Shown here: positions 5,890-6,651 of the stretch, piece after piece
How positions within the stretch are numbered: position 1 is the stretch's first letter
Layout of the letters: the number at the start of each line of letters is the position of its first letter
Source of the DNA: Dehalococcoidia bacterium
Lineage (GTDB): Bacteria; Chloroflexota; Dehalococcoidia; GIF9; AB-539-J10
Reading direction: 5' to 3'
DNA length: 6,651 nucleotides
NCBI GenBank assembly: GCA_030606765.1
Contig: JAUWFX010000103.1
Location: forward strand, 1-6,651
Notes under the pieces: model-generated
Database searches by the model: none
The model's input: only the letters and a program-made list of their open reading frames with translations
What the model was told of the DNA's origin: nothing
Program-made: the position numbers and the translations under genes

Positions 5890-6274
5890 CTAGCAGGTTA
5901 TCTCTACAGCGGCAAGGGCAAGGAGATGCTGGATACAGGTATTGTTGGCTCGCCTATTTTGTGAGGATAATGAGAAGAAAAAGAAGATAGCTGATCTGGC
6001 TAGCTATATTGAGAACAACTTCGATGGCTTGTATGGCTCTATGTCTCTGAAAGACAGAGCGGAGGCAAAAAGAGTGCTGGTTTCTAGCTCCGGTGCCATG
6101 GAGAAAAATATCGATATAGTCATCGGTCGTAGGTTTAAGAGACAGGGCATGAGCTGGACAAAAGAGAGAGCAGATAATTTGCTTAAACTGAGAATTTTGC
6201 GTTATGATAAAAATGATTGGGAGGAATCGTGGGAGAGACCGAATTTAGCCGGGGTGAGTTTCTCCCCCAATTAA
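5884..6274 (+). pseudogene. C-terminal remnant of an ISLre2/UPF0236-type transposase
   Basis: The longest intact frame runs 5942-6274 (110 codons from a TTG with no ribosome binding site). It resembles the tail of ISLre2/UPF0236 transposases: IADLASYIENNFDGLYG, then SSGAMEKNIDIVIGRRFKRQGMSW, then a leucine-rich end. The homology continues upstream in another frame as ELAGYLYSGKGKEMLDT (5887-5937). Removing one G at 5938-5939 would join it as ...MLDTVLLARLF, so a single-base insertion has broken the gene. Nothing of the N-terminal two-thirds is present; the left side abuts the opposing IS701/IS4-type remnant at about 5884-5890. The frame ends just 28 bp before the -35 box of the 16S promoter. 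The assignment rests on remembered family motifs and I am moderately sure of it; that it is a fragment is clear. Confidence 0.72.
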
Positions 6275-6301
6275 ATAACACAACCCCCCACGCCACAAGG
6301 C

Positions 6302-6331
6302 TTGACAGAGGAAGAAGGATTCCTGTAGAAT
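6302..6331 (+). promoter_or_regulatory. 16S rRNA promoter
   Basis: A perfect -35 TTGACA (6302-6307) and -10 TAGAAT (6326-6331) are separated by 18 bp. Initiation would fall near 6338, about 40 bases before the mature 16S 5' end, a plausible rRNA leader length. The promoter sits immediately after the ISLre2-type remnant, so any older upstream promoter or activating sequences have probably been displaced. Confidence 0.6.
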
Positions 6332-6342
6332 ATTGGTGTAGT

Positions 6343-6355
6343 GGTACTTTAACAA
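6343..6355 (+). promoter_or_regulatory. boxA-like antitermination site in the rRNA leader
   Basis: GGTACTTTAACAA matches the E. coli rRNA leader boxA (TGCTCTTTAACAA) at 10 of 13 positions, including the whole CTTTAACAA core, and lies between the promoter and the 16S start. BoxA binds NusB/NusE (ribosomal protein S10) and protects rRNA transcripts from Rho. Its presence supports the promoter call. Confidence 0.55.
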
Positions 6356-6377
6356 TTGAATAGTGGAAGGAAGGTTT

Positions 6378-6651
6378 TGAGTAGAGAGCTTGATCCTGGC
6401 TCAGAATAAACGTTGGCGGTGCGCCTTATGCATGCAAGTCGAACGGGGTTATGGTCTTCGGATTGTAACCTAGTGGCGAACGGCTGAGTAACGCGTAAGT
6501 AACCTGCCTTGGAGTAGGAAATAACTTGCCGAAAGGCGAGCTAATGTCCTATGTGGTAATGAAGCAAATGCTTGGTTATTAAAGCCTTAGGGTGCTCCAA
6601 GAGGGACTTGCGTCTGATTAGCTAGTTGGTAGGGTAATGGCCTACCAAGGC
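6378..6651 (+). rRNA. rrs: 16S ribosomal RNA, 5' part (runs off the window)
   Basis: AGAGCTTGATCCTGGCTCAG (6385-6404) is the universal 5' motif (E. coli 8-27), which puts the mature end near 6378. It is followed by GCATGCAAGTCGAACGG, GTGGCGAACGGCTGAGTAACGCGTAA and, at the right edge, TTAGCTAGTTGGTAGGGTAATGGCCTACCAAGGC. About 274 bases are present, up to roughly E. coli position 270. Compared with the usual motif, position 12 is C instead of U, which turns the helix-1 U12-G22 wobble into a C-G pair. The pattern is closest in my memory to Dehalococcoidia (Chloroflexota). The 5' end is estimated, not mapped. Confidence 0.97.

Noticed and set aside
1..6651. CRISPR array, tRNA genes or phage genes
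   Set aside because: I saw no regularly spaced direct repeats, no tRNA-like cloverleaf with T-loop GTTCRANNC, and no phage structural motifs.

Overview
The window looks like a bacterial chromosome segment from the Chloroflexota, probably close to the Dehalococcoidia. The main evidence is the 5' part of a 16S rRNA gene at the right edge. Stretches such as GCCTTATGCATGCAAGTCG and the segment around the 'TTGCGTCTGATTAGCTAGTTGG' region resemble the Dehalococcoides 16S as I remember it, but no database comparison was possible. The gene content (ELFV-type amino-acid dehydrogenase, SCP2-type thiolase, HMG-CoA-synthase-like/DUF35 fusion) suits an anaerobe that handles amino acids and acyl-CoA esters.

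Layout from left to right. Positions 1-370 hold no convincing gene but contain several inverted repeats. An NAD-dependent Glu/Leu/Phe/Val dehydrogenase lies on the minus strand (371-1756). Directly upstream of it, and overlapping it by 14 bp, is a decayed IS481/IS3-type transposase on the same strand (1743-2168, with possible traces to about 2285). A divergent two-gene plus-strand operon follows a TTGACT-N18-TATAAT promoter. Its first gene is an HMG-CoA-synthase-fold protein fused to a DUF35 zinc-ribbon/OB domain (2370-3797). Its second gene, 18 bp downstream, is an SCP2-type thiolase (3816-5018). Past a short spacer with an orphan Shine-Dalgarno-like tract, two broken transposases sit back to back: an IS701/IS4-type one on the minus strand (about 5126-5889) and the C-terminal part of an ISLre2/UPF0236-type one on the plus strand (about 5884-6274). 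The 16S gene follows with its own promoter and a boxA-like leader and runs off the window.

The most interesting unit is the 2370-5018 operon. Thiolase, HMG-CoA synthase and DUF35 form one complex in archaeal mevalonate synthesis, and DUF35 proteins also partner thiolases elsewhere. Here the synthase-like half appears to have lost all three catalytic residues (Glu, Cys and His are replaced by Thr, Leu and Tyr in my alignment from memory), while the zinc-binding cysteines and the thiolase active site are intact. I infer that the first protein is a scaffold or CoA-ester-binding partner of the thiolase, not an HMG-CoA synthase; the substrate is unknown.

The other theme is insertion-sequence decay. 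Three unrelated transposases are all inactivated by deletions, a 4-bp tandem duplication and single-base indels, and they lie against the dehydrogenase start, the operon end and the rRNA promoter.
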